A stretch of DNA of 64,000 bases from Azoarcus olearius (GTDB taxonomy: Bacteria; Pseudomonadota; Gammaproteobacteria; Burkholderiales; Rhodocyclaceae). The DNA lies in the NCBI RefSeq assembly GCF_001682385.1, contig NZ_CP016210.1:4340001-4404000 (forward strand). Reading direction: 5' to 3'. Numbering within the stretch: position 1 is the first letter of the stretch; each line of letters begins with the position of its first letter. The position numbers and the translations under genes are program-made. The notes under the pieces are model-generated. The model was not told the DNA's origin. It saw only the letters and a list, made by a program, of their open reading frames with translations, and ran no database searches. Shown one piece after another: positions 25,878 through 34,180 of this stretch.

Positions 25878-26747
25878 TCAGCGTGGCGGCGGCGGCCGCG
25901 GCTGGAAGCGTTCGGGATACAGCACGCGCTCCCATTCGGGGTGCGCCTTCAGGTTATCCGCAAGGTGCTGGCGGAAGGCCGCGTCGCGCGTGCGCGGCGT
26001 GAAACGCGACACGAAGCCCGTTCGCCACGGCGGCGGCGCTTTCAGCCACGACGCGACGGCGGCGTAATCGACTTCGCCGAGCACGCGCGCCTCGACTTGG
26101 CGGTCGCCGAAGCGCGCCAGCAGCGCCGGCAGCGGATCGCGGAAGGGCCGCGGCAGCGCGGCGACGAAGGCGGGCGCGGGCCGCTCGGCCTCGCTCAGGG
26201 TGCGGTCGGCCGCCTGCGCGACGAAGCGCCCGCCGCGCAGTTCGAGGGGGGCCGCGCCGCGTCCGCGGCCTTCGTTCGCCAGCCGCAGGCTGCCGCCCTC
26301 GACGAACAGCGCCGGCGCGGCGGCCGCATTGATGATGAAGCTCGCCTCGCGCCACTGCAGCGTCAGCGTCGGCAGCAGCAGGCGGGTCTCCGCCGCGGCG
26401 GACGAGGCGCCCGACTGGGCCTTGGCCCAGCCCTGCAGCAACGCGAACTCGCGCGCGTCCTTGCCGCGCGGCGTCAGCGTGCGCAGCAGCAGGCGGCTGT
26501 CGCCGCCGAGCGCGAGGCGCAGGCCGTCGGGAAATTCGAGCAGCGCATAGGCGCCGGGCGCGGTCTCGACGATGTCGGCTTCCGCCAGCGCGAGGCCGGG
26601 CGCGGCCGCCAGCAGGCGGACGTCGCGGATCACCTGCGCCTGCCCCTCTAGATAGGTCAGCCGGACCCCGGCCTGCGCGAGCGCGGCAACGGGGAACAGC
26701 GCAAGCAGCAGGAGACAGGCGTGATGGCGCAGGCGGTGGAGGAGCAT
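25878..26747 (-). CDS. Exported FecR-like domain protein
   Basis: From ATG 26747 the 289-residue product begins with a signal peptide (ACLLLLALFPVAALAQA). A region resembling FecR domains of surface and signalling proteins follows: VRLTYLEGQAQVIRD, then TAPGAYALLEFPDGLRLALG, then LLRTLTPRG. The C-terminal half is rich in Arg/Pro and has a TPR-like helix near the end (FRQHLADNLKAHPEWERVLYP). The frame is open further upstream, but a likely promoter overlaps that extension, so the internal ATG is preferred. It is the first gene of the FecR/DUF3365/kinase set. Function is unknown. Confidence 0.65.
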   Translation of the reverse strand: MLLHRLRHHACLLLLALFPVAALAQAGVRLTYLEGQAQVIRDVRLLAAAPGLALAEADIVETAPGAYALLEFPDGLRLALGGDSRLLLRTLTPRGKDAREFALLQGWAKAQSGASSAAAETRLLLPTLTLQWREASFIINAAAAPALFVEGGSLRLANEGRGRGAAPLELRGGRFVAQAADRTLSEAERPAPAFVAALPRPFRDPLPALLARFGDRQVEARVLGEVDYAAVASWLKAPPPWRTGFVSRFTPRTRDAAFRQHLADNLKAHPEWERVLYPERFQPRPPPPR

Positions 26748-26833
26748 GACGACCGGAACAGGAAGGACAGCTGGAAACGCCCGCGCAGCCGGCGGCGGCC
26801 GCATGGACGCAGAGACCCTGTCAAACCCGCGGG

Positions 26834-26863
26834 ATACTAGGGTGGCCGCCGTAAACATGTCAA
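26834..26863 (-). promoter_or_regulatory. Candidate sigma-70 promoter for the FecR-like/DUF3365/kinase operon
   Basis: On the minus strand a perfect -35 hexamer TTGACA (26858-26863) is followed after 18 nt by TAGTAT (26834-26839). The distance to the preferred ATG at 26747 leaves an untranslated leader of roughly 80 nt. It was located by eye only. Confidence 0.5.
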
Positions 26864-26892
26864 ACCGCATAGCCGGCCGGGCGTGCCAAGTT

Positions 26893-26901
26893 TGTTAGAA
26901 T
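26893..26901 (+). promoter_or_regulatory. Candidate extended -10 promoter for the polyene ketosynthase operon
   Basis: TGTTAGAAT combines the TGn extension with a TAGAAT hexamer and lies about 28 nt before the TTG start of the ketosynthase gene. No clear -35 box is seen, as is common for extended -10 promoters. It is close to the divergent FecR-operon promoter. Confidence 0.42.
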
Positions 26902-26928
26902 CGGCCGAAATCTCACCGGATACCGCGT

Positions 26929-28134
26929 TTGAAGCCGCTTCAGCAGCCCCTTCTCCTGTCCTGTTACACCGCCACCAGCTGTATCGGCACCGGGCTCGCG
27001 GCAACGCGGCAGGCGCTGGCGGAAGGCCGCAGCGGGCTCGCGCCCTGCGACTTCGAGACCGTGACCCTGCCCACCTGGATCGGGCGCGTGCCGCGGCTCG
27101 AAGAGGTGGTGCTCTCACCGGCCCTCATCGACTACGACTGTCGTAATAACCGCCTGGCGCTGCTCGGGCTGCTGCAGGACGGCTTCGTCGACGCCGCGCT
27201 GGCGGCCGTGAAACGCTATGGCGCAGCGCGAGTGGCCGTACTGCTGGGCACCAGCACCTCGGGCATCCTCGAAACCGAACTCGCCTACCGCGCGCGCGAC
27301 CCGCACACCGGCGCGCTGCCGCCCGCCTTCCACTATCGCGGCAGCCATAACATCTTCTCGGTCGCGGAGTTCGTGCGCCACGTGATCGGCGCCACCGGCC
27401 CCGCATGGGTCACCTCCACCGCCTGCTCGTCGAGTGCCAAGGTGTTCGCCAGCGCTGCGCGCCTGATCGCCGCCGGCGTGATCGACGCGGCGGTGGTCGG
27501 CGGCGTCGATTCGCTGTGCCTCACCACGCTGTACGGCTTCAACTCGCTCGAACTGGTGTCGTCCGCGCCCTGCCGCCCGTATGACGCGGCCCGCAACGGC
27601 ATTTCCGTGGGCGAGGCGGCGGCGTTCGCGCTGCTGGAACGCGCGCCGGCGCAGCCCGCCAGCGGCGCGGTGCTGCTCAGCGGCAGCGGCGAATCCAGCG
27701 ATGCGCACCATATGTCGTCGCCGCATCCGCAGGGGCTGGGCGCGCGCCTGGCGATGGAACAGGCCCTGGCGACGGCAGGACTCACGGCCGCCGACATCGA
27801 CTACATCAACCTGCACGGCACCGCCACCCCGAGCAACGACGCGGCCGAAGGGCAGGCGGTGCAGGCGCTGTTCGGCGCCGCCACGCCGGCCAGCTCCACC
27901 AAGGGCGCCACCGGCCACACGCTCGGCGCCGCCGGCGGGCTCGAAGCCGTGTTCAGCGCGATCGCGCTCGCCGACGGCCTCATCCCGGGCAGCCCGGGCA
28001 CCGGGACCCTCGACCCCGCGATCGCGATCGACTACCAGCGCCGCCCCCGCCCGGCCGCGCTGCGCCATGTGCTCAGCAATTCCTTCGGTTTCGGCGGCAC
28101 CAATTGCAGCCTCGTGTTTTCGCGCGCCGGATGA
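26929..28134 (+). CDS. Beta-ketoacyl-ACP synthase (KAS I/II type), aryl-polyene-type
   Basis: The 401-residue condensing enzyme has the nucleophile motif TACSSS (Cys166) and the two histidine motifs NLHGTATPSND and GATGHTLGAAG, so it should be active. Ketosynthases of this class extend acyl-ACP chains in aryl polyene and xanthomonadin biosynthesis. The start appears to be TTG at 26929; no in-frame ATG preserves the N-terminal beta strand (LLLSCYTATSCIGTG). It begins a compact run of KS, KS-like, dehydratase and reductase genes, which distinguishes it from housekeeping FabF. Confidence 0.85.
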   Translation: MKPLQQPLLLSCYTATSCIGTGLAATRQALAEGRSGLAPCDFETVTLPTWIGRVPRLEEVVLSPALIDYDCRNNRLALLGLLQDGFVDAALAAVKRYGAARVAVLLGTSTSGILETELAYRARDPHTGALPPAFHYRGSHNIFSVAEFVRHVIGATGPAWVTSTACSSSAKVFASAARLIAAGVIDAAVVGGVDSLCLTTLYGFNSLELVSSAPCRPYDAARNGISVGEAAAFALLERAPAQPASGAVLLSGSGESSDAHHMSSPHPQGLGARLAMEQALATAGLTAADIDYINLHGTATPSNDAAEGQAVQALFGAATPASSTKGATGHTLGAAGGLEAVFSAIALADGLIPGSPGTGTLDPAIAIDYQRRPRPAALRHVLSNSFGFGGTNCSLVFSRAG

Positions 28135-28138
28135 CCCC

Positions 28139-28966
28139 ATGACCCAGCCTTCACACCCGGCCCCTCCGTGCGCCCTGCCCGCCGCCCGCATCAGCGGCAT
28201 CGGCCTGACCGGCCCCGCGCTGGACGACTGGCCCGCCGCGCGCGCGGTGCTTGCCGGCGAACACGCGTGGGTGACCGCGCCCACCCGCATCCCCACCCCG
28301 GATCTGCTGCCGGCGGCCGAGCGTCGCCGCGTCGGCGGCGTGGTCAAGCTGGCGATCGGCGTCGGCCTGCAGGCGGTGAGGGCGGCCGGCGCCGATGCCG
28401 CCACGCTCGCCACCGTGTTCGCCTCATCCGGCGGCGACGGCGCCAACTGTCATGCGATCTGCGAAGTGCTGGCGTCGGACGACCGCGCGATCTCGCCCAC
28501 ACGCTTCCACAACTCGGTCAACAACGCGGCCTCCGGCTACTGGGGCATCGCCGCTGGCGCGATGGCAGCCTCGACCATCGTGTCCGCCTACGACGGCAGC
28601 TTCGCCGCCGGCCTGCTCGAAGCGTTCGCGCAGCTGGCCTGCAGCGGCGCACCGGTGCTGCTGGTGGCCTACGACCACCCCTACCCCGTCCCGCTGGCTG
28701 CGGCACGCCCGATGATCGACGCGTTCGGCGTGGCCCTGCTGCTCGAACCCGCCGCGGAAGGCGACGGCGGCCCCCGGCTCAGCCTCGGCGGGCTGGTCGA
28801 GGCCGCGCCCGACACCCTGCCCGACCCGGCGCTGGAAGCCCTGCGCACCGGCGTGCCCGCCGCGCGCGCGCTGCCGCTGCTCGCCCGGATGGCGCGCGGC
28901 GAACCGGGCCGCTGCCGGCTGGAATACCTCGACGGATTGAGCCTCGCGCTCGACCTGCAGGCATGA
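28139..28966 (+). CDS. Beta-ketoacyl synthase-like chain length factor (ApeC-like)
   Basis: The 275-residue protein covers only the N-terminal half of a thiolase-fold ketosynthase. It retains the PTRFHNSVNNAASGYWG block, but the expected nucleophile position has no Cys (FASSGGDGANCHAIC lies elsewhere). Such short KS-like proteins are annotated as beta-ketoacyl synthase chain length factors in aryl polyene clusters and are thought to pair with an active KS. It starts 4 nt after the KS stop, and its TGA overlaps the next ATG by 4 nt. Confidence 0.82.
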   Translation: MTQPSHPAPPCALPAARISGIGLTGPALDDWPAARAVLAGEHAWVTAPTRIPTPDLLPAAERRRVGGVVKLAIGVGLQAVRAAGADAATLATVFASSGGDGANCHAICEVLASDDRAISPTRFHNSVNNAASGYWGIAAGAMAASTIVSAYDGSFAAGLLEAFAQLACSGAPVLLVAYDHPYPVPLAAARPMIDAFGVALLLEPAAEGDGGPRLSLGGLVEAAPDTLPDPALEALRTGVPAARALPLLARMARGEPGRCRLEYLDGLSLALDLQA

Positions 28967-29472
28967 GCGGCGCCGCGCAGCCGCCCGCCGCGGGCGTCGG
29001 GCACGACACGCGGCCGGGCACCGCGCGCGGGCGCGACTGGATTGCCGCGCGCATCCCGCATCAAGGGGACATGTGCCTGCTCGAACAGGTGCACGACTGG
29101 GACGACACCCGCATCCGCTGCAGCGCGCACAGCCATCGCGACTCTGCCAATCCGCTGCGCAGCGGCGGGCGGCTGGGCGTCATGGCCGGCATCGAGTACG
29201 CCGCGCAGGCGATCGCGGTGCATGGCGCGCTGCTGGCCGGCGCCGACGCGCCGCCCGCGCCGGGCTTTCTCGGCAGCGCCCGCGGCGTGGAATGCCACGT
29301 GGCGCGGCTGGACGACCTCGATACCGAGCTGGTGATCGAAGCCGAACGCCTGTCGGGCGATGCGCGCACGCTGCTGTACGCTTTTTCGCTCACTGCCGGC
29401 GGCCGCCTGCTGCTGGGCGGTCGCGCCTCGGTGGTGCTCGGCACCACGCCGGCCGCCAACGCTTCTTCCTGA
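28963..29472 (+). CDS. Hotdog-fold 3-hydroxyacyl-ACP dehydratase (ApeP-like)
   Basis: The 169-residue protein has the FabZ/FabA-like motif RIPHQGDMCLLE with catalytic His33, followed by a hotdog helix (GVMAGIEYAAQAIAVHG) and FLGSARGVECH. It should remove water from 3-hydroxyacyl-ACP so that double bonds accumulate in the polyene chain. The start codon overlaps the previous stop (ATGA), implying coupled translation. Assignment to the ApeP group rests on the neighbours. Confidence 0.82.
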   Translation: MSGAAQPPAAGVGHDTRPGTARGRDWIAARIPHQGDMCLLEQVHDWDDTRIRCSAHSHRDSANPLRSGGRLGVMAGIEYAAQAIAVHGALLAGADAPPAPGFLGSARGVECHVARLDDLDTELVIEAERLSGDARTLLYAFSLTAGGRLLLGGRASVVLGTTPAANASS

Positions 29473-29482
29473 AGGATTCCGC

Positions 29483-30208
29483 ATGACGAACAAACGTGCC
29501 CTGGTCACCGGCGGCAGCGGCGGCATCGGCCGCGCGATCTGCGAACGCCTGGCCGCCGACGGGCTGGACGTGGTGGTGCACGCCAACCGGAACCTCGCCA
29601 CCGCAGAAACTGTGGCCGCGGCGCTCCGCGCCGCTGGCGGCAGCGCGAGCGCGATCGCGTTCGACCTCACCGATGCCGCTGCAACGTCCGCCGCGCTGGA
29701 ATCCATCCTCGCCGCCGGGCCGCTGCAGGTGCTGGTGAACAACGCCGGCATCCACGACGATGCGGTCTTCCCCGGCATGAGCGCGGCGCAGTGGCAGCGC
29801 GTCATCGACGTGAACCTCAACGGCTTCTTCAACATCACCCAACCGCTGACGCTGCCGATGATCCGCACGCGCTGGGGCCGCATCATCAACATCAGTTCGG
29901 TCGCCGCCATCGCCGGCAACCGCGGCCAGGTGAACTACGCCGCCGCCAAGGGCGCACTGCATTCGGCCACCAAGGCGCTGGCGCTGGAACTGGCCAGCCG
30001 CGGCATCACGGTGAATGCGGTGGCGCCCGGGCTGATCGACACCGCGATGAGCGAAGGCACGTTCGATGCGGCGGCGATCGCCCAGCTGGTGCCGATGAAG
30101 CGCGCCGGGCGGCCGCAGGAGGTGGCCGACCTGGTCGGCTTCCTCGCCTCGGAACAGGCGGGCTACATCACCGGGCAGATCATCTCGATCAACGGCGGGA
30201 TGATCTGA
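29483..30208 (+). CDS. 3-ketoacyl-ACP reductase, FabG-like SDR (ApeQ-like)
   Basis: The 241-residue short-chain dehydrogenase has the NADP-binding motif TGGSGGIGRAI near the N-terminus, NNAG, and the catalytic Ser139-Tyr152-Lys156 (INISSVAA, then NYAAAKGAL). It ends in GQIISINGGMI, typical of FabG. Within this operon it should reduce the 3-keto group after each condensation. Its stop overlaps the antiporter start by one base (TGATG). Confidence 0.88.
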   Translation: MTNKRALVTGGSGGIGRAICERLAADGLDVVVHANRNLATAETVAAALRAAGGSASAIAFDLTDAAATSAALESILAAGPLQVLVNNAGIHDDAVFPGMSAAQWQRVIDVNLNGFFNITQPLTLPMIRTRWGRIINISSVAAIAGNRGQVNYAAAKGALHSATKALALELASRGITVNAVAPGLIDTAMSEGTFDAAAIAQLVPMKRAGRPQEVADLVGFLASEQAGYITGQIISINGGMI

Positions 30209-31512
30209 TGAGCACGGCGGCCAACGCACTGCACGCGGTGAGCGTGCACAAGACCGAAGCGCTGCTGTTCTTCACGCTGCTGCAGCTCGCGATCATCATC
30301 CTCGCGGCGCGCGCCGGCGGCGAGCTGGCGACGCGCCTCGGGCAGTCGTCCGCGGTCGGCGAGATCATCACCGGCATCCTGCTCGGGCCCTCGCTGTTCG
30401 GCTGGGTGGCGCCGGACCTGTTCGGCCAGGTGTTCCGCAGCGCACCGCCGGAGCCGATGCAGATCCTGTCGCAGATCGGCCTGCTGCTGCTGATGTTCCA
30501 GATCGGCCTGGAGTTCGATTTCGGCCACCTCACCGATCGCAAGCACCGCCGCACCGTGGTGTGGGTGGCCAGCGCCGGGCTGGTGCTGCCGTTCGGCTTC
30601 GGCTTCGGCCTCGGCTGGTTCGCCACCGGGCTGATGCCGGCCAGCGTCGAACCGCTGGCGAGCGGGCTGTTCGTGGCCACCGCGTTCTCGATCACCGCGC
30701 TGCCCATCCTCGGCCGCATCATGATGGAGTTCCAGCTCACGCGGACCGCGCTCGGCGTGATCGCGATCAGCGCCGCGGCGATCAACGACGTGGTCGGCTG
30801 GCTGCTGCTCGCGCTCGTGTCGACGCTGGCGGTGTCGCACTTCGAGCCTGCCGCATTCGCCACCAAAGTGGCGCTGGTGGGGGTGTTCTTCGCGGTCAGC
30901 TGGTTCGTCGTGCGTCCGCTCGCCAAGCGCATGGTGGCGCTCGCCCAGCCCAACCGCGGGCGCTTGTCGCCCAACCTGCTGGGCGCGGTGCTGGCGCTGA
31001 TCTTCGCCGCCGGCATGACCACCTACCAGCTCGGCATCTTCGCCATCTTCGGCGGCTTCATGATGGGCGTGATCCTGCATGACGAGCACGGCCTGCGCGA
31101 AGCCTGGAACACCCGCGTCGGCCACTTCGTCACGGTGTTCTTCCTGCCCATCTTCTTCACCTACACCGGGCTGCGCACCGATGTCGGCAGCCTGGACAGT
31201 GCCGCCGACTGGGGCTGGTGCGCGCTGGTGGTGGCGCTCGCCACCGCGGGCAAGTTCTGCGGCTCCTATCTCGCCGCGCGCCGTTGCGGCCTCGGCCATC
31301 ACGAATCCGGCATCCTCGGCATCATGATGAACACCCGCGCGCTGATGGAGCTGGTGGTGATCAACGTCGGCTACGACCTCGGCGTGATCTCGCGCGAGAT
31401 GTTCACGATGCTGGTGATCATGGCGATCTTCAGCACCGTGGTGACCACGCCCTGCCTGCGCCGCTGGCTGCCGCGCATCGGTCATCCGCTGCCGAGCGTG
31501 GTGCGGGAGTGA
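30208..31512 (+). CDS. Cation/proton antiporter, CPA2 (Na_H_Exchanger) family
   Basis: The 434-residue integral membrane protein has about 12 hydrophobic segments. Motifs include GQSSAVGEIITGILLGPS near the N-terminus, LLLMFQIGLEF, and AAINDVVGW with the Asn-Asp pair expected in ion exchange. It lacks the RCK/TrkA-N cytoplasmic domain of KefB/KefC. The start codon overlaps the FabG-like stop by one base, so it belongs to the polyene operon. A role in pH or ion balance linked to pigment production is only inferred. Confidence 0.85.
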   Translation: MSTAANALHAVSVHKTEALLFFTLLQLAIIILAARAGGELATRLGQSSAVGEIITGILLGPSLFGWVAPDLFGQVFRSAPPEPMQILSQIGLLLLMFQIGLEFDFGHLTDRKHRRTVVWVASAGLVLPFGFGFGLGWFATGLMPASVEPLASGLFVATAFSITALPILGRIMMEFQLTRTALGVIAISAAAINDVVGWLLLALVSTLAVSHFEPAAFATKVALVGVFFAVSWFVVRPLAKRMVALAQPNRGRLSPNLLGAVLALIFAAGMTTYQLGIFAIFGGFMMGVILHDEHGLREAWNTRVGHFVTVFFLPIFFTYTGLRTDVGSLDSAADWGWCALVVALATAGKFCGSYLAARRCGLGHHESGILGIMMNTRALMELVVINVGYDLGVISREMFTMLVIMAIFSTVVTTPCLRRWLPRIGHPLPSVVRE

Positions 31513-31536
31513 GGCTCGACCAGCGGCTGCAGCAGC

Positions 31537-31542
31537 TAGAAT
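31537..31542 (+). promoter_or_regulatory. Candidate -10 element (TAGAAT) upstream of argC
   Basis: A TAGAAT hexamer lies 84 nt before the argC start. No good -35 is present, so this is a weak prediction supported mainly by its position in the intergenic gap. Confidence 0.28.
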
Positions 31543-31577
31543 GAACAACCCCCGCAATACGCAACACACGGCTTGAA

Positions 31578-31600
31578 CGACACCGGCCACACCGGTGTCG
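31578..31600 (+). terminator. Hairpin in the antiporter-argC gap (terminator-like or leader structure)
   Basis: Perfect 9-bp arms CGACACCGG and CCGGTGTCG enclose the loop CCACA, followed by a pyrimidine-rich stretch (ACCTGCCTCTTCTTTC) without a clean T-run. It may weakly terminate the polyene operon or fold in the argC leader. Confidence 0.4.
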
Positions 31601-31626
31601 ACCTGCCTCTTCTTTCAGGAACCGCC

Positions 31627-32550
31627 ATGCCCAAGGTCTTCATCGACGGCGAAGCCGGCACCACCGGCCTGCAGATCCGCGACCAGCTGCAGCAGATGCC
31701 GCAGATCGAACTCGTCTCCATCGCGCCCGAACTGCGCAAGGACGTCGGCGCCAAGCGCGAGCTGATGGCCGGCGTCGATCTGGTCATCCTGTGCCTGCAC
31801 GACGACGCCGCGCGCGAATCGGTGGCGCTGATCGATGGCCTGCCGGGCAAGCGCCCGCGCATCATCGACGCCTCCACCGCGCACCGGGTGTCGCCGGGCT
31901 GGGTGTACGGCTTCCCGGAATTGACCGCGGGTCACGCCCAGGCGGTGGCGGGCGCCGAGCGGGTCGCCAACCCGGGCTGCTACGCCACCGGCGCGATCGC
32001 GCTGATCCGCCCGCTGATCGACGCCGGCCTGCTGCCGGCCGGCTTCCCGGTGTCGCTGCCCTCGGTCAGCGGCTACTCCGGCGGCGGCCGCAGCATGATC
32101 GAAGCCTACGAGGCCGGCACCGCGCCGCTGCACGAGGCCTACGCGCTCGGCCTCAAGCACAAGCACATCCCGGAAATCATGCAATACACCGGGCTGGAAT
32201 GCCGTCCGCTGTTCATCCCCGCGGTCGGCAATTTCCGCCAGGGCATGCTGGTGCAGCTGCCGCTGCATCTCGACGCCCTGCCCGGCAAGCCGCGCGCCGC
32301 CGATCTGGAAGCCGCCTACGCGGCGCACTACGCGCAGAGCAACACGCCGGAGCAGTTCGTGCAGGTGCTGCCTGCCACCGAGGACGGCAAGCTGGACGCG
32401 CTCGCGCTCAACGACACCAACCGGCTCGAGATCCGCGTCTTCGCCAACGAGGAATACCGCCACGCGGTGCTGATCGCCCGGCTGGACAACCTGGGCAAGG
32501 GGGCCAGCGGCGCGGCGGTGCAGAACCTCAAGCTGATGCTGGGGCTCTGA
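31627..32550 (+). CDS. argC: N-acetyl-gamma-glutamyl-phosphate reductase (short type)
   Basis: ArgC reduces N-acetylglutamyl-5-phosphate with NADPH in arginine synthesis. The 307-residue protein has the N-terminal NADP-binding start ([16 protein letters not shown]), the catalytic Cys118 in [10 protein letters not shown] and the motif [14 protein letters not shown]. The length near 310 marks the short (type 2) ArgC rather than the about 340-residue form. An AGGAA ribosome site precedes ATG 31627. The housekeeping gene sits between the two halves of the pigment locus and converges on the glycosyltransferase gene (24 nt). Confidence 0.93.
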   Translation: MPKVFIDGEAGTTGLQIRDQLQQMPQIELVSIAPELRKDVGAKRELMAGVDLVILCLHDDAARESVALIDGLPGKRPRIIDASTAHRVSPGWVYGFPELTAGHAQAVAGAERVANPGCYATGAIALIRPLIDAGLLPAGFPVSLPSVSGYSGGGRSMIEAYEAGTAPLHEAYALGLKHKHIPEIMQYTGLECRPLFIPAVGNFRQGMLVQLPLHLDALPGKPRAADLEAAYAAHYAQSNTPEQFVQVLPATEDGKLDALALNDTNRLEIRVFANEEYRHAVLIARLDNLGKGASGAAVQNLKLMLGL

Positions 32551-32574
32551 CGCGGCCCTGGCGCGGCGGTCGGG

Positions 32575-33342
32575 TCAGGCCCGGCCGCTCAGCCGCCGCC
32601 ACAGCAACAGCGGCAGGCGCAGCACGAAGCCGGCGAACAGCCGGCTGTGCATCCACGTCAGAAGCGCGTTGTCGCGCCAGTAGTTGAAGTGCGACACGCC
32701 GCCCTCGTCGGCGCGGAAGTATTTCACCGGGGCATCGACGTTGATCGGCCGCACCCCGCGCCAAGCCAGCCGCACCACCGCTTCCGGATCGAAGTCGAAG
32801 CGGCGCATCCAGCGCTGGCCGCGCATCACCCGGCGCAGCGGCTCCACCGGATAGACGCGGAAGCCGTACAGCGAATCGCCGATCCCCATCCACAGCGTCT
32901 CCAGGTTGGCCCAGGCGTTGGACACCTTGCGCCCGCGCACCCGCAGCAGCGGCGCGCTGGCGTCGAACACCGGCTTGCCGAGGATCATCGCCGCCGGCGT
33001 CTTCATCGAGGTGTCCATGAAGCGCGGGATCAGCTCCGCCGGATGCTGGCCATCGGAGTCCATCGTCAGCACATGGGTGTAGCCGGCACGCGCGGCCTCG
33101 TCGAGGCCGAACAGCACCGCCGCGCCCTTGCCCTGGTTCTGCGGCAGCGCGAACACGCGCAGGCCGGGGTCGGTCCTGGCGAGTTCGACCAGTTGTTCGG
33201 CGGTGCCGTCGGTGCTGCCATCCACAACCACCCACACCGGGCTCCATTGCGCGCGCGCCGCCCGCACCGTGTCGAAGACCTTGGGGCCGGGGTTGTAGCT
33301 CGGGATCAGCACCGCATGGGTGGCGGAAGGCAGGGAAGTCAT
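32575..33342 (-). CDS. Family 2 glycosyltransferase
   Basis: The 255-residue protein is a GT-A fold transferase: AVLIPSYNPG at the start, VVVDGSTDGT and the metal-binding TMDSDGQHP motif. It resembles dolichyl-phosphate-mannose-synthase-like enzymes that act at the cytoplasmic membrane. GT2 proteins of this kind occur in aryl polyene clusters and may attach a sugar during lipid assembly of the pigment. It is last in the leftward pigment operon, 29 nt behind the acyltransferase. Confidence 0.85.
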   Translation of the reverse strand: MTSLPSATHAVLIPSYNPGPKVFDTVRAARAQWSPVWVVVDGSTDGTAEQLVELARTDPGLRVFALPQNQGKGAAVLFGLDEAARAGYTHVLTMDSDGQHPAELIPRFMDTSMKTPAAMILGKPVFDASAPLLRVRGRKVSNAWANLETLWMGIGDSLYGFRVYPVEPLRRVMRGQRWMRRFDFDPEAVVRLAWRGVRPINVDAPVKYFRADEGGVSHFNYWRDNALLTWMHSRLFAGFVLRLPLLLWRRLSGRA

Positions 33343-33371
33343 ACGGCGGCCGCGCGGGGCGGTGGCAGGGT

Positions 33372-34160
33372 TCAGGCCGCCGGAGCGTCGGCGGCAGCCG
33401 CCGGGAACGGCGGGGGGACGAATTGTGCCCGCGCCAGCTCGTCGGCGAAATAGGCTTCAAGCGTGGCGCTGAACGCGGCAGCGTCCTTCGGCGGGTCGAA
33501 CCGGCGGCCGAGCCGGATGCGGTAGTGGATCGGCATCGCCGGGCGGCGGAACAGCGGCCAGCCCTTGGACAGGTAGGCGGAGTCGGTCTCGATGATGAGG
33601 GTCTGCACCGGCACCTTGGCGCGGCGTGCGATCAGCGCGACGCTGGGCATGATCGGGTTGACCGGCGCGCGCACGGTGCGGGTGCCCTCGGGGAAGATCA
33701 GCAGCTGGCTGCCGTGGGCCAGGTCGTCGCAGGCCGCATACACCATCTGCAGCGGCTTCTCGTTGGGGATGTAGCGGGCCAGCCGCGAGCCGCCGCCGAG
33801 GAAGATGTTCTTGAGCAGCGCCGCCTTCATGATGCAGGCCACGTTGGGCAGGCGCGATATCACCATCACCGCGTCGAGCAGGCAGGGGTGATTGGGCGCC
33901 AGGATCATCGGCCCCTGGTCGCGCAGCGCATCGAGCGCGGTGATGTCGAAGCGGCACGCGCGCAGCAGCGAGAGTTCGCGGATGTAGATCCGGAACACCG
34001 TGGTGATCGCACGCCGCCCGATGCGGCGCCCGAGCCGTTCCGGCAGCAGCGGATACAGCAGGGCGGCAAACGGCGTCCATGCGAGACACATCAGCCCGAG
34101 GCTGAACAGCCCGAAGTAGAGGCAGAAATACTCGTAGAAGGCGGGAAACCGGCGCGGCAC
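33372..34160 (-). CDS. Lysophospholipid/1-acylglycerol-3-phosphate-type acyltransferase (PlsC-like)
   Basis: From a GTG at 34160, with GGAG 8 nt upstream, the protein has 262 residues. It starts with a membrane segment (FCLYFGLFSLGLMCLAW) and carries the acyltransferase motifs NHPCLLDA (H-x4-D) and FPEGTR. Earlier in-frame starts would run through the MipA gene. Aryl polyene clusters usually encode such an acyltransferase, which is thought to place the polyene acid on a lipid headgroup. It lies between the MipA-like gene (20 nt) and the glycosyltransferase gene. Confidence 0.85.
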   Translation of the reverse strand: MPRRFPAFYEYFCLYFGLFSLGLMCLAWTPFAALLYPLLPERLGRRIGRRAITTVFRIYIRELSLLRACRFDITALDALRDQGPMILAPNHPCLLDAVMVISRLPNVACIMKAALLKNIFLGGGSRLARYIPNEKPLQMVYAACDDLAHGSQLLIFPEGTRTVRAPVNPIMPSVALIARRAKVPVQTLIIETDSAYLSKGWPLFRRPAMPIHYRIRLGRRFDPPKDAAAFSATLEAYFADELARAQFVPPPFPAAAADAPAA

Positions 34161-34180
34161 GGGTGGAACTCCGGGAGGGC

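Noticed and set aside
26748-26870. Longer start for the FecR-like gene at 26870
   Set aside because: The extension overlaps a likely promoter and would bury the signal peptide.
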